Source: Rhizophagus clarus (lineage: Eukaryota > Glomeromycota > Glomeromycetes > Glomerales > Glomeraceae). From it: DNA of 64,000 nucleotides. The stretch lies in assembly GCA_015698045.1 (NCBI GenBank), contig BLAL01000338.1:992001-1056000 (forward strand), given 5' to 3'. Below are positions 47,281-59,479 of this stretch, one piece after another; the stretch's first letter is position 1; each line of letters opens with the position of its first letter. The position numbers and the translations under genes are program-made. The notes below the pieces were generated by a model. That model had not been told where the DNA came from. It saw only the letters and a list, made by a program, of their open reading frames with translations, and did no database searches.

Positions 47281-47875
47281 TTTTTTCTTTATTTTGCATT
47301 GTTATTTTTTATTAATTATATACAGTATACTAAGATGTTCTAATTATAAATTAGTATTTTTGTTTTTTTCTTTAAAATTATTTTTTTTGAGTCAATATTA
47401 ATCCTGTATTAGGCATATATTTATAGATGGAATATGAATACATAAATACTGTATTTATCTAATTATTTAAAAGAAATTAAAAATGTGTATTTTTTTTTTA
47501 TTGGTAAAAATAAATAATTTATTTTAGTAGCTGATAATTATTATTTAATGCAACTTAATTATTAACTATTATTATTTTTTAGTGTAATTTAAAAAAAACA
47601 ATACAACTTGATTATTAACTATTATTATTTTTTGGCGTAATTTAAAAAAAAAATAATGCAATTTGATTATTAACTATTGTTATCATTTCCTTTTTTGAAT
47701 TACGCCATCATGTATACATTTTTCATATGAATCATCATGATTTGCCAATATACTGCCAAAACTAGTTAGTAAAATCTTTATATATTTGTATGACTTATTA
47801 GTTATATATACAGATAATTAATGGTATTTTTTTTTAAAAAAAAAAAAATAATTTTTTAATCTGATTTTTTAAATT

Positions 47876-49811
47876 ATGGCTGAAGAAACTAAGAAGCAAA
47901 ATGATTATGAAACCTTTCCATTTGATTCTTTTGTTGAAATTGTTGATGATAGTCATGAAGATGTACCTGAAATTTTATATAAAGAAAATGAAGAAACTAT
48001 AACTGAAGTTGAAACAGAAATCACAGAAAAATCCAAACCATATTATTCTAAAATTTGGGAATATTTTGAAAAAAAATAAGTGAGGAGGAGAAAGATAATA
48101 TTAAAAATTATATTATATGTAATCTTTGTCAATTACATCTTTCAACAAATAATTCTATTACAACTCTTGAACACCATTTAAAGGCAAAACACAAAGTCGA
48201 TTATGATACATATAAATCAAATGTTAAAATTAAACAATTAGGATTCTGGACTACTGAATTGCAACAAGAAAAACATAAGCTTTTTATTAATTGGATTATC
48301 ACTGATCAGCAGTCTTTTACAGTTATTGAAAATAAAAATTTTAGAAAATTTTTATCATCTATCCAACTGAGATATAAATTATCTACACGACATACAGTAA
48401 AAAGCATGATTATAAATAAATTTAAAGATGCACAGAAGTAAATAAATAATTATCTTCAACTCTCAACTTCTAAAATTTCATTGACTATGGATATGTGGAC
48501 ATCAATTACATCATTAGGTATTTTTGCAATAACCATTCATTTTATAAAAGATAATTGGCAATTTGATTATTTCATATTAGATGTATTATATATTCCTTCA
48601 CCTCATAATGCAATAGCAATAAAAAATGCTATAATTGAAGTTGTTACAGAATTAAAAATTGAAATAGATTAATTGGTATTATAAGTGATAATGAAGTAAA
48701 AATGTTGGCTGCAATACAAGAAATTAAGATGGCTCTTAACTTATCAGAATTTCACTATTATCGCTGTTCAGCCCATATTTTAAATCTAGTTGTAGGAGCA
48801 GCATTTAATACAAATATAATTCCTAAATCTGTTAAAAAACTACGTATATTTATTAATACAGTTAGAAACTCTCCTAAGCAAATGGATAAACTAAAAGAAT
48901 ACTTTCAAATTGAAGAAATTAAGTTTAAGGCTCCCCTTCCAGATTGCACTACATGGTGGAATTATACATTTTATATGATTGACCAAGCATTAGAAATAAA
49001 ACCTTTATTAGCTAATTTAAAATCTAATCTTAAAACATTAAGTGATAATTGGCCAACTGATGAAGAATGGGAGATATTAACAGAATTGGCAAATTTATTA
49101 GCACCTTTTGCATCAATAACAAAGGTAATATCTGCATCCAATTATCCTACTATTGGTGAGATTAAATTGCTTTTTTTAGGTTTAAAAGCTCACTTAAATA
49201 AGTTTCAAGATGATAATTATATTTTACAAGAGCAGTTAAATGAAATGAATCATGTTTTTAATTATTATTTTAATGAAATTAATAAAGCATTACATATCCC
49301 AGCCTTTTTTGATCCTTGTTACAAAAACTTATCTTTTGGTAATATGAATCAACATGAGATTTTACAACCAATTCAAAGAGTAATGTCTAATTATGAAGAA
49401 TCCAATATTACTTTGCCTTCTCAAACTCATACTATTCAGCGAACTTCTTAACATCAACTGGCAAATTTATCAGCATCTGAAACACGATCTCTTTTTTGTA
49501 ATTTATTAATAACAGAATCAGATCAAACCCCACAATCTGTTGTAAACGAATTGGATATTTATTTTGATTCCAATCCTTCAGGTGATGAAATAGACCCTTT
49601 GGAATAGTAAAAAAACCATACTATGGAGTATCCTACATTGTCAAAAATGGCACAGGATTACTTAACAATAAAGTTAACCTCAGTTCCATACGAATAATTC
49701 TTTTCAATTGCAGAAAAGCAGATTACCCAAACACATAATAAAATGGATCTTGAAACAGCACAGGCATGTTTGTGTCTAAAATCATGGCTTGAACAAGAAA
49801 AAATTGGATAA
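47876..49811 (+). pseudogene. hAT transposase with BED zinc finger, decayed
   Basis: N-terminal acidic region from ATG 47876. A BED finger follows at about 48118-48192 (CNLC ... EHHLKAKH), then the hAT catalytic domain (LTMDMWTSITSLG at about 48481, IISDNEVKMLAAI, YRCSAHILNLVVG at about 48759, DCTTWWNYTFYM). The C-terminal dimerisation region is at about 49625-49811 (YPTLSKMAQDYL, then LCLKSWLEQEKIG). Breaks: a frameshift in an A8 run near 48070, an in-frame stop at 48439, a frameshift near 48672-48690, and stops at 49449, 49605, 49608 and 49695. Intact relatives are about 600-700 aa, so almost full length is still readable. Inactive as it stands. Confidence 0.9.
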
Positions 49812-49989
49812 TTTTAATATTATTTTATTTTTATTACAATAATTTTTAAATAGTAAAAAAATTATTTACATTTAAATATCTATTAAATTTTAAATTCTTT
49901 TTTATTTTATTTTACACTTTATAATTAATAAAATTATGTATATTATTTGATTAAAAATATAAGTTTATAACATTTATAAAAAAATTCTA

Positions 49990-51240
49990 TCAGAGAAATA
50001 ATATTAATGTTATTTCTTAAAAGTAATAAAAAAGTTCTCACCTTCTGTTTATCTTCAGCATCATGTTTTAGAAAATCAAAAAAGCCGGTATTCCTAAAAA
50101 ATAAAAAGAAAAGAAATATTAATGAATGTTTCTTTAGAAATAATAAAAAAATCCTTATATTTCACTTATCTCCAATATCTGCATTTCAGAAAATCTAAGA
50201 AGCCAGTGTTCCTAAAAAAATAAAAAGAGAGGAAGAAGCAACATTAATATGTTTCTTTAAAATAATAAAAAGAAATAAATCTTCACCTAGTCTCACTTAT
50301 CTCCAGTACCCAAGGAGCCTGGAGTTTCTAAAAAATAAAAGAAAAGAAACATTAATATGTTTTTTTTGAAATAATAAAAAAAATCTTCACATTTTCCACT
50401 TACCTTCAGTATCAGTGTCCAAAAAATCCAAGAAACCAGTATTCCTTAAAAAAAAAAAAAATAAAAAGAAAAGAAACATTAATATGTTTCTTTAAAAAAT
50501 AATAAAAGTAATTTTTATCCAGTCATACTTACCTTCCACATACAAGGAGCCTGACGTTTCTAAAAATTAAAGAAAGAAACATTTTAAAATATGTTTCTTT
50601 AAAATAGTTAAAAAAAAATCTTCACCCTCTCGCTTATTTTTAGTACCAGCATTCCAAAAAATTCAAATGAAGTCTGGTGTTCTTAAAAATACGTTTCTTT
50701 TACATATTAAAAAACTCCTACCCACTTCCTGTTAACTTACTAACATGCATTCCAAATCCAGATTCATCTAAAGAGTTCAGCAATCTAAAAAAAATAGTAG
50801 AAACATTAGTACGTTTCTTCTATATATTAAAAAAAATTCACTTTCCAATTCCTGCTAACCTGCTTGCACACATTATTCCAGTTTGGACCTTCCAAATCTA
50901 AAAAAAAGAAAGATTCGAAATGTTAGTAATGTTTTGTTAAATAATTATAAAAAAAATTATTTTGATTACCTTCAAACATTAGAAGCTGGTCCGTCTCTAC
51001 AAAAAAAGAAAAGAAAAGAACGTTAGTTAATATTCTTGTACTTGTATTGAAATCCCTCTCTTTTCTCACATTACCTTAAAAAGCCATATGCTGAAAGATT
51101 CGTTTCTACAAATAAGAAAAGAGTAGAGCGTTAGTTAACATTCTTATATTAAAAGAACTATTAATACAACACCTCTCTCTGTAACTTACCATTTCATGAA
51201 TTCTAAGTCCAGAGCCATACTTATAAAAAAAATAAAAAAA
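49990..51240 (-). repeat. Tandem array of splice-like modules (array 3)
   Basis: About eleven modules read on the minus strand, with acceptor AGs at 50094, 50212, 50328, about 50560, 50788, 50898 and further to about 51220, spaced about 116-118 bp at first and 100-112 bp later. Exon-like blocks such as GAACACTGGCTTCTTAGATT match array 2. Donors read GATAAG, GTAAG or GTGAGA. Branch-like motifs are TATTAATG in most units, TACTAAT near 50800 and exact TACTAAC at 50922-50928. With array 2 it flanks the hAT gene as an inverted pair. Confidence 0.75.
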
Positions 51241-51529
51241 AATTTAATGGTATAATAAGACCATTTGGATGAAAAAAAAAATTTTTTTTTAAAAAAATAA
51301 AATGAATAACAGTTCAGAAACTGTTTTTAAAGTTTTTTTTAAAAAAATAATAATAATATCAGTTTTGAAACTGATTAAAAAAGGAAAATAAAAATTTAAC
51401 AGTTTAAAAGAAACCGTTTAATGAAAAAGAAAAAAAAACTACCAAATTTTTTTTAATAAAAAATTTAGATTATCGATCAGTATATTAGATTGATAAGTCA
51501 TATATAATATTAATTTTGACTGTCATGAT

Positions 51530-52060
51530 CATCAACTATCTCAGAGGTCAAAATTAACCTGATATCATATTATGAGTAATCTGGGAATACCATAATTAAT
51601 TCGACAGGTTAATTTAATTACGGCATATTAATATTTTTAAAATTTGAAACTGTAATTATTACGGCCTATTACATCTGGTATAATAGCGTAATTAAATCAA
51701 TTACGCTGAGAAGTATAGTTAAAATTAACCTGATATCATATTATGGGTAATCTGAGAATGCCGTAATTAATTTGACAGGTTAATTTAATTACAGCATATC
51801 GACATTTTTAAAATTTGAAACTGTAATTATTACAGCCTATTACATCTGGTATAATGGTGTAATTAAATCAATTACGCTGAGAAGTATAGTTAAAATTAAC
51901 CTGATATTATATTATGGGTAATCTGAGAATGCTGTAATTAATTCAACAGGTTAATTTAATTACGGCATATTGATATTTTTAAAATTTGAAACTGTAATTA
52001 TTACAGCTTATTACATCCAGTATAATGGTGTAATTAAATCAATTATGCTGAGAAGTATAA
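51530..52060. repeat. 171-bp tandem repeat, three copies
   Basis: The phrase AAATTAACCTGATAT recurs at 51551, 51722 and 51893, exactly 171 bp apart. Copies share GAAACTGTAATTATTACAGC and TGGTATAATGGTGTAATTAA wording with few differences. No coding. Confidence 0.9.
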
Positions 52061-52119
52061 TAAAGAGGCTCATTAAAAAAATTTGGGCTGAGTGATCAGC
52101 AGGAAGAGTTGTCATTTGC

Positions 52120-52178
52120 ATGATTATAAATTATTATAAATTATTTAAAATATTATAAATTATTATAAATTATTTAAA
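52120..52178. repeat. 29-bp AT satellite, block 1
   Basis: Units of ATTATAAATT-ATTATAAATT-ATTTAAAAT (29 bp). This block ends with TTATTTAAA, the left 9-bp target duplication of element A. Confidence 0.85.
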
Positions 52179-53701
52179 GAAAAATTGTTGGTGCCACCCC
52201 AGATGGTATATTGATTTTTTACCACCCCTTGTCACGTGTTTTAGTGACGATCATTTCTTAATGTTTGTTTTTTAATTATTTTTTACGCGATTTTTTTTTA
52301 CAACTTTAATACAAACGCTTTACTTCTGGTAAGTTTCTAACGTTGTTTTTGTGTTTTTATTATTCAGCATTAATTGACTTTCTTTTTTTTTTTGTAGGTG
52401 CTTCTTTTCTTGACTTTAAGGCTTCCAGTAAGACAATTTTTTTAATATTATGTTTCCTTCTTTAATCAACGTTAACTGTCTCCCTTCTTTCTACAGGCGG
52501 TTTGAACGGCTTTAAATTTCGGCATCAGGATCTAGTATGGTAAGCTCAAGTATTTTGGATGCTTTAAGTTTTTAGAAATTTATTTTCTTTAACTAACTAT
52601 CTTTTTCTTTTTCTTTTTGGTTGGGTTTTGGATTTTCATTTCTTTGTGATTTCCTTTTATTCTTTATTATTTTCTTTATCTTCTTTTCGTCTCTCATCAT
52701 TTTTTCTATTTCTTTTTCATTCATCATTTTTTTTGTCATCTTTTCGTCTTTCATATTTCTTTCATCATATTTCATCTCTCATCATTTCTTTCATGTTTCT
52801 TTCGTCCCTTATCATTTCTTTTACCATCTTTTCGTGTCTTTACATTTTTTCATCATCTTTCATTGTTTCATTTGCACTTTTTTCATCATCCTTTTATTCT
52901 TCATCGTTTCTTTCACACTTCTTTCGTCATCTTTTTGTTCCTTGTCATTTCTTTCACTATCTTTCGTCTCTTTATGCTTTATTTTATCATCTTTTCATCC
53001 CTCATCATTTCTCTCGCACCTCTTTCATCCCTTAACATCTCTCTTTCGTCTCTCATTGGTTTTTTCACTTTTCTTTTTTTGTTCTTTATCATCTCCCTCT
53101 TCTTTTTTTCGTTTCTCGTTATCCCCCTCTTCATTCTTTTGTTTCCCTTTATTTCCTTTGATTTCTTTTCACTCCTTTTATTTCCTTTTATTTCTTTTTT
53201 ATTTTACCTTTATTTTCGCTCGTTACTATTAGTAATGTAACCTTTGATCCCACTTAACCAATATCAGAAACAAAATCGTAACTCTACATACTTTCTATTT
53301 TTTGTTCTTTACTTTTATCATTATATAAATTTGTTTTTAGATTACCTATTTGTGTTATTTACTACTAGTCTCATTAAAATAAATAATTGTTTGCATCTGT
53401 AAGAACAACGAATATTTAACTAAAAAATATCAGATATAATACATACTTTTAAGATAAAAATGTCACTAAAGTTTTTTTTAAATCATGTCAGTTATAAATA
53501 TGACTTTTAAATTTGGTTTGATGTTGTATTTATAGTGTATTCATTTTAAGAAAATTAAAAATTAAAAAATTATTTTTGCGAAAATTTTTGTGAAAGTCGA
53601 AAATTAATTATTAAAAATTAGCCAATCGAATTTTATTTTTAGATCACGTGATGGGGTGGCAAAAAAACTGATACCACCCCGGGTGGCACCTAGATAACTT
53701 C
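52179..53701. mobile_element. MULE-like non-autonomous element A
   Basis: Perfect 9-bp target duplication TTATTTAAA at 52170-52178 and 53702-53710. TIRs of about 55-60 bp read GAAAAATTGTTGGTGCCACC... and, from the right, GAAGTTATCTAGGTGCCACC.... Both contain repeated CCACCCC and reach a CACGTG site (about 52242 and 53645). Inside on the plus strand are splice-like blocks (GTAAGTTTCTAACG at about 52329, TTTTTGTAG at about 52397, CTACAG at about 52497, GTAAGC at about 52541), then a CT-rich tract (52600-53220). No transposase. The 9-bp duplication and long TIR indicate Mutator-like. Orientation is the same as B. Confidence 0.85.
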
Positions 53702-53868
53702 TTATTTAAAATATTATAAATTATTATAAATTATTTAAAATATTATAAATTATTATAAATTATTTAAAATATTATAAATTATTATAAATTATTTAAAATA
53801 TTATAAATTATTATAAATTATTTAAAATATTATAAATTATTATAAATTATTTAAAATATTATAAATTA
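53702..53868. repeat. 29-bp AT satellite, block 2
   Basis: About six tandem units between elements A and B. It supplies the right target duplication of A and the left one of B (TATAAATTA, 53860-53868). Confidence 0.9.
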
Positions 53869-55724
53869 GAAAAATTGTTGGTGCCACTCCAGGTGGTACA
53901 TGATTTTTTGCCACCCCTATCACGTGATTCTAAATTAATTGTTTATTTTGTTTTTTTATACGCGATTTTTTTTTTTAATTTTTTGCCACTTTTTACTTTC
54001 GTTACTTTCAGTATGTTTTATTTTTTTAAATCATTTTTTTTTATTATAAATCAGCATTAAATAACGTTCTTTTTTTTGTAAGTGCTTATTTTCTTGGCTT
54101 GGGAGCTTCTGGTAAGTTTCTTTTTCAGCATTGTCAATTTTATTTTTTGTTAATTAACGTTAACACTTTCTTTTGCAGGTTAATCTTTTTGACGGTTAAC
54201 AGCTTTAGACTTCGTCGTCAAGTTTCCAGTAAATGGTAAGTTCAAAACACTTTGAATCTTTAGATTTGCCTTCTTTAACTAACCATCTTTTCTTATTTTT
54301 TTTTTGGCTGGGCTTTTCTTTTTTTGCGATTTATTTTATTTTCATTTTGTTTTGGGTATTTTCATTTTTTATTTCGTTCTTTATCACACCTTTTCATAAT
54401 TCTTTCATCCTTCATTGTTTTTTTGTTTCCTCTCGTCCTTTATCATTTCTTTTTACTATTACTTTCATCTTTTATTATTTCTTTTGCTTCCACTTTCATT
54501 TCTTTTGCTTCCCCTTTCATTCTTTATCGTTCCTTTTATTCCCTTTTCCTTCTTGATCATTCCTTTTGTTCTCTCTTTCATCTTTGATCATTCCTTTCGT
54601 CCTTGATCGTTTTTTTTATTTCCTCTTCATCCTTGGTCTCTCCTTTTATTATTATTTCATCATTAATCATTACTTTTGTTTCTCCCTCATCCTTGATCTC
54701 TTCTTTCATCATTATTTCATCCTTGATTGTTCCTTTCATTCCTTCTTTATCATTAATCGCTCCTTTCATCATTATTTTGTCCTTGATCGTTTCATTTGTT
54801 CCTTCTTCATCCTTGATCTCTCCTTTTATTATTATTTCATCCTTAAACGTTACTTTTGTTCTCCTTCATCCTTGATCTCTCCTTTCATTATTATTTTATC
54901 CTTTCATTTCCCTTTTATCCTTAATTGCTCCTTTCATCATTATTTTATTTTTGATCATTTCTTTCGTTTCCTCTTCATCCTTGATCTCTCCTTTCATCAT
55001 TATTTTTGTTTCTTTCATTCCCTCTTCATTCTTGATCTCCCCTTTCATCATTATTTCATCCTTGATTGTTATTTTGTGCCCTCTTCATCCTTAATCGTTT
55101 CTCTTTTGTTATTATTTCATCCTTGATCTTTTTTTTTCGTTCTCTTTTTGTCTTTAATTGCTCCTTGCATCACTATCTCGTTTTTGATCATTTATTTTGT
55201 TCCTCTTTCATTCTTGATCACTCCTTTCAGCATTCTTTTATTCCTGATCACTCCTTTCATCATTATCTTCCTTGATCTCTCCTTTCATCATCCTTTCATC
55301 CTTGATTTCTCTTTTTGTTCCTCATTTTCTTTTTTATTTTACTTTATCCCTTTTACTTCTTTTCATTATACATCTCTTTCTTTACTATTGTAATTTGTTA
55401 TTAGATATCATTCGTGTCATTTATTACTAGTACTGTAAACTAAATAAATAATTGTTTATCTATAGCATATATGATACAATACAAAATTACAAATTTTTAA
55501 TAAAAAAGTTACTAAAGTTTATTAAGTTATTTCAGATGTTTTACTATTATATTTATATTGTATTTTATCAAAATTTAATTCTTACGAAAATTTTTTTTAT
55601 AAAAAAAAATTTTAAAGTTAAAAATTAATTGATTAAAAATTAGCCAATCAAATTATATTTTTAAGTCACGTGATAGGGGTGGCAGAAAAACCAATACCAT
55701 CCGGGGTAGCACCTAGATAACTTC
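53869..55724. mobile_element. MULE-like non-autonomous element B
   Basis: Perfect 9-bp target duplication TATAAATTA at 53860-53868 and 55725-55733. TIRs match A (GAAAAATTGTTGGTGCCACT; from the right GAAGTTATCTAGGTGCTACC) and reach TATCACGTGAT. The layout is as in A: splice-like blocks at 54060-54240 (TTTTTTGTAAG, GTAAGTTTC, TTTTGCAG, GTAAGTTC), then a longer CT-rich tract at 54290-55360. That tract is made of degenerate ~30-bp and ~60-bp repeats of CATCCTTGATCTCTCCTTTC wording. No coding; long F/S/L/I frames are composition artefacts. Confidence 0.85.
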
Positions 55725-55969
55725 TATAAATTATTAAAATATTATAAATTATTATAAATTATTTAAAATATTATAAATTATTATAAATTATTTAAAATAT
55801 TATAAATTATTATAAATTATTTAAAATATTATAAATTATTATAAATTATTTAAAATATTATAAATTATTATAAATTATTTAAAATATTATAAATTATTAT
55901 AAATTATTTAAAATATTATAAATTATTATAAATTATTTAAAATATTATAAATTATTATAAATTATTTAA
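55725..55969. repeat. 29-bp AT satellite, block 3
   Basis: About eight units between B and C, ending in ATTATTTAA (55961-55969), one of the target-duplication halves of element C. Confidence 0.9.
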
Positions 55970-57869
55970 GGGTGAATTTATTCCTCACCCCGGGTGAGAT
56001 TTGATATTACTCACCCCTATCACGTGATCAATATTTTGACTGACTAATTTTTAATTGGCTGATTTTTTTAACTTAAATTTTCCGTTATCAGTTTAAAAAA
56101 TTCTGTAACGTAACAATTTTTTTTTTTTTCGCGAAACATTTTATTTTATTCCTTTAAAGTTTACTGAATAGAAGAATGAAACGCAATTATTCAAAATCCA
56201 AAACTTTTATCTTTAATATAACTAGTAATAATGACATCAAAACCCCAATAATAATGATAAAAATGATGATAAAAGACAAAAAAAGATATGATAAATAATG
56301 AAAACAAAAGGGAAACAAAACAAAGGTGAAAAGAAAAAGGAGACAAGATCAAAAAGAAAAGAAAAAGAATATTGATGGAAAAGATAAAACGAAAAGAAAG
56401 GGAGACGAAGAAAGAGAAATAAAAGGAAAAAGAAACGAAAACAGAAGGGAGAACGAAAGGGAAAGTGGACGATAAGGGGAAAATGAAAAGGGAAAACAAA
56501 AGGAAACAAAATCAAAAAATAAAATGAAGATGAAAGGTGGGAGTAAAATTTGTTAGTAATGATCATAAGAGAATACATTAAAAAAAAAAAAAATTTGAAA
56601 TGAAACCAAACACCTACCTCGTTTTCAAAGAGATTCGGCATAGTAGAAAAATCCAGGAAAAAACGAAAGGGCGAAGGAATAAAGATAAAAGGAGCGAAGA
56701 CAAAACTGAAAAGAAAAACGAGATTGAAAGAGATAAAGATGAAATTGAAAGAATAATCGCTATTTTCCCTATCCGTGGATCAAGATTTGTAATACAGTAT
56801 AAAACCAAATTATTACGTTGGATGCTAATTTTTTATCGACGGCATTGATAAATTATATTTTAATCACTTGATTTTCTAGCGTTCTGGATTCGCAAAATCA
56901 TGGGACATTAATGGTACAAAATTGTGTATAAAAATGAAAGGGCATGAAAACAAAAGAAAATGAAACGAAAATAAAGAGACGAAGTCGAAAACGAAAGGTA
57001 AAATAAAGGGACAAGAGAGAAAATGAAATAAAGTGAAGGAAAACAAGATAAGGGGGATGAAGATAAAAACAAAAAGAAAAACAAAACAAAAGAGAAAACG
57101 AAGGGGAAAAAGAAAAAGTGGAAACGAAAGGAAAAAATGAAAGGGAAACGGAAACAAAGGGAAAGGGAAAACGGAAACGAAAGATAATGGAAAAAAACGA
57201 AAGGGAAAGCGGAAACAAAAGGAGAAAATGAAGGGAAACGGAAACAAAGGGAAAGGCCGAAAGGGAAAGCGGAAACGAAAGGAAAAAATGAAAGGGAAAC
57301 GGAAACAAAGGGAAAGGGAAAGCGGAAACGAAAGATAATGGAAAAAACGAAAGGGAAAAACGAAAGAGAAAGCAGAAACGAAATGAAAAACGAAATGAAA
57401 ATGAAAGGGAATACAAATATGAAAGGATACAAAAACGAAAAGGAAATTAGGGGATAAAGACAAAGATAAAAGGGAAATAGAATAAAGAGAACGAATATAA
57501 AAAATAAAGACACCCATAAAGAAAAAAAAAAATTGAAACAAAGTTAGTAAAAACGAAACAAAATCAAAAAAGAAAAAAGAAAAAAGAATTAAAGAAACGA
57601 AAAAATCATACCTTTGAGCGCGAAATCGTAGGAGCCCAAAACCTAAAAGAAAGAAAGAAAAGAAATTAGAAACGACAAAAAATAAAATAAAAAAAGAAGC
57701 GACATACCTGATAGCTGATACCCGTGTATTTTTCGACGCGAAACTAAAAAACCTAAAAAAGGCGTAAACAAATAGTGGTAGTTTGGCCGTATAAAGTTTC
57801 ATCAGCCAATCAAAATTTATTACATAATAAGGGGGTGAGAAATCACCCGGGTGAGAAATAAATTTTCTC
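55970..57869. mobile_element. MULE-like non-autonomous element C
   Basis: 1,900 bp. The left end GGGTGAATTTATTCCTCACC and, from the right, GAGAAAATTTATTTCTCACC form the TIR. This is followed by CCCGGGTGA, further CTCACCCC and, on the left, TATCACGTGATC. On the minus strand come splice-like blocks (acceptor TTTTAG before GTTTTGGGCTCC, donors GTATGT and GTATGA, 57600-57770), then a CT-rich tract (about 57580-56920). A further block near 56610-56660 ends in a GTAGGT donor. The flanking 9-mers do not match each other but match those of D (see findings). Related to A and B by TIR wording and layout. Confidence 0.85.
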
Positions 57870-58004
57870 AATAATTAATATATAAAATAAATTAATACAA
57901 ACTAATAAATACATTAATATAAAATTAATAGGCGAAAATAAATAAATGAATCTATTATAAATAAATGAATAAATAAATAAATAAATAAAAACAAATATTC
58001 TTAA

Positions 58005-58170
58005 AGATTCCTTCTGATCTTTAGGGATTCCTTAAAATTTTTCTTGATAGAGAATCCCCAGCGGTGGGAAGATTCCCAAAGGATCCTCCTTATGTTACAG
58101 ATTTTAGGATTCTCCAAAGATCTTAATCCCAAAAAACTTACTGATGTAGCCACTAGATCTCAAGTTATAA
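58005..58170 (+). repeat. Dispersed repeat with coding relic, copy 1
   Basis: Words such as GATTCCTTAAAATTTTTCTTG and TTTAGGATTCTCCAAAGATC lead into ATCTTAATCCCAAAAAACTT-ACTGATGTA, which matches 63220-63275. In one frame both read LGF..KDLN.KKLTDV, so it is probably a fragment of a repeated, unidentified gene or element. Confidence 0.45.
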
Positions 58171-58501
58171 TAGGAGAGACAGCAGAAAAACACAGACTAT
58201 TATAGATATTGTTCCTAATTTTTTAATACTTGATAAAGAGAATATAATAGCTAAAACTTTTAAATAAAAAGAAGAAAAATATAAAAAATTGAAAAAATTT
58301 GAATAAAAAATTTCTTACTATAATGGATATAGAATTTGCAAAGAAAAAATGTTAAAAACGAGTCAGAAAAAATTTTTTTTTGCAAATTTTCAGGAACAAA
58401 AAGAGTTTCTTGCTTTATAAAGTTTAAAGAAAGGAGAAGATCAAATAAAAAAAAATTTTATGAAACCATATGACTTTTATATAAGTCATATGCAACTAAA
58501 A

Positions 58502-58502
<1 letters not shown>

Positions 58503-58532
<30 letters not shown>
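58503..58532. repeat. (ATT)n microsatellite
   Basis: About ten ATT units. Confidence 0.9.
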
Positions 58533-58849
58533 GTATAATGAAAAAAAAACTAACTAATATGATTAACCTTCTACTTTTTTCTTATTTTCTAACTATTTAT
58601 AAAATATTTTTTTATTTTTATTACAACTATTACATAATGAATATGTTAACTTAAAACTTTTTTGTAAATTTTGAAGTACAGTTACAAAATCATTATTTGC
58701 ATCATACCAATAGTAGATAGGAATATTTCCTACTTTTTCTAAAGTATAATAAAGCAATTTAATAAGTGTATAGATACCACCTAAAATGAATTAGATAAAT
58801 CTCAAATTATTTTGTATATTTGTACATCCCAAATGTACAAATCCAAAAT

Positions 58850-59470
58850 AATTTGTACATCTCAAAATAATTTGTACATCCCAAAATAATTTATGCATCT
58901 CAAAATAATTTATGCATCTTAAAATAATTTATATATTTCAAAATAATTTGTATATTTTAAAATAATTTGTATATTTTAAAATAATTTGTATATTTTAAAA
59001 TAATTTGTATATTTTAAAATAATTTGTATATTTTAAAATAATTTGTATATTTTAAAATAATTTGTATATCTTAAAATAATTTGTATATTTTAAAATAATT
59101 TGTATATCTTAAAATAATTTGTATATTTTAAAATAATTTGTATATTTTAAAATAATTTGTATATTTTAAAATAATTTGTATATTTTAAAATAATTTGTAT
59201 ATTTTAAAATAATTTGTATATTTTAAAATAATTTGTATATTTTAAAATAATTTGTATATTTTAAAATAATTTGTATATCTTAAAATAATTTGTATATTTT
59301 AAAATAATTTGTATATTTTAAAATAATTATATAATTTGTATATTTTAAAATAATTATATATCTTAAAATAATTTATATATTTTAAAATAATTATATATCT
59401 TAAAAATAATTTAAATATTTTAAAATAATTATATATCTTAAAATAATTTATATATATTTTAAAATAATTT
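58850..59470. repeat. 19-bp tandem repeat (AAAATAATTTGTATATTTT)
   Basis: Around 30 units of the 19-mer. It is most degenerate at the 5' edge (GTACATCCC and GCATCTC variants) and very regular from 58930 to 59320. It grades into the 29-bp satellite read in reverse. Confidence 0.9.
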
Positions 59471-59479
59471 GTACATCTT

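Noticed and set aside
52621-55393. Long hydrophobic-looking frames (up to 203 codons) in elements A and B
   Set aside because: Produced by CT-rich repeats, with no domain, start context or codon bias.
56876-57871. 331-codon open frame in element C (and its copy at 59621-60616 in D)
   Set aside because: It begins inside the TIR, runs through the pyrimidine tract and is almost all F, S, L, R and P. Overlapping frames are open for the same reason. This is composition, not a gene.
58850-59470. CRISPR array
   Set aside because: Units of 19 bp follow each other with no spacers and the genome is eukaryotic. It is a simple tandem repeat.
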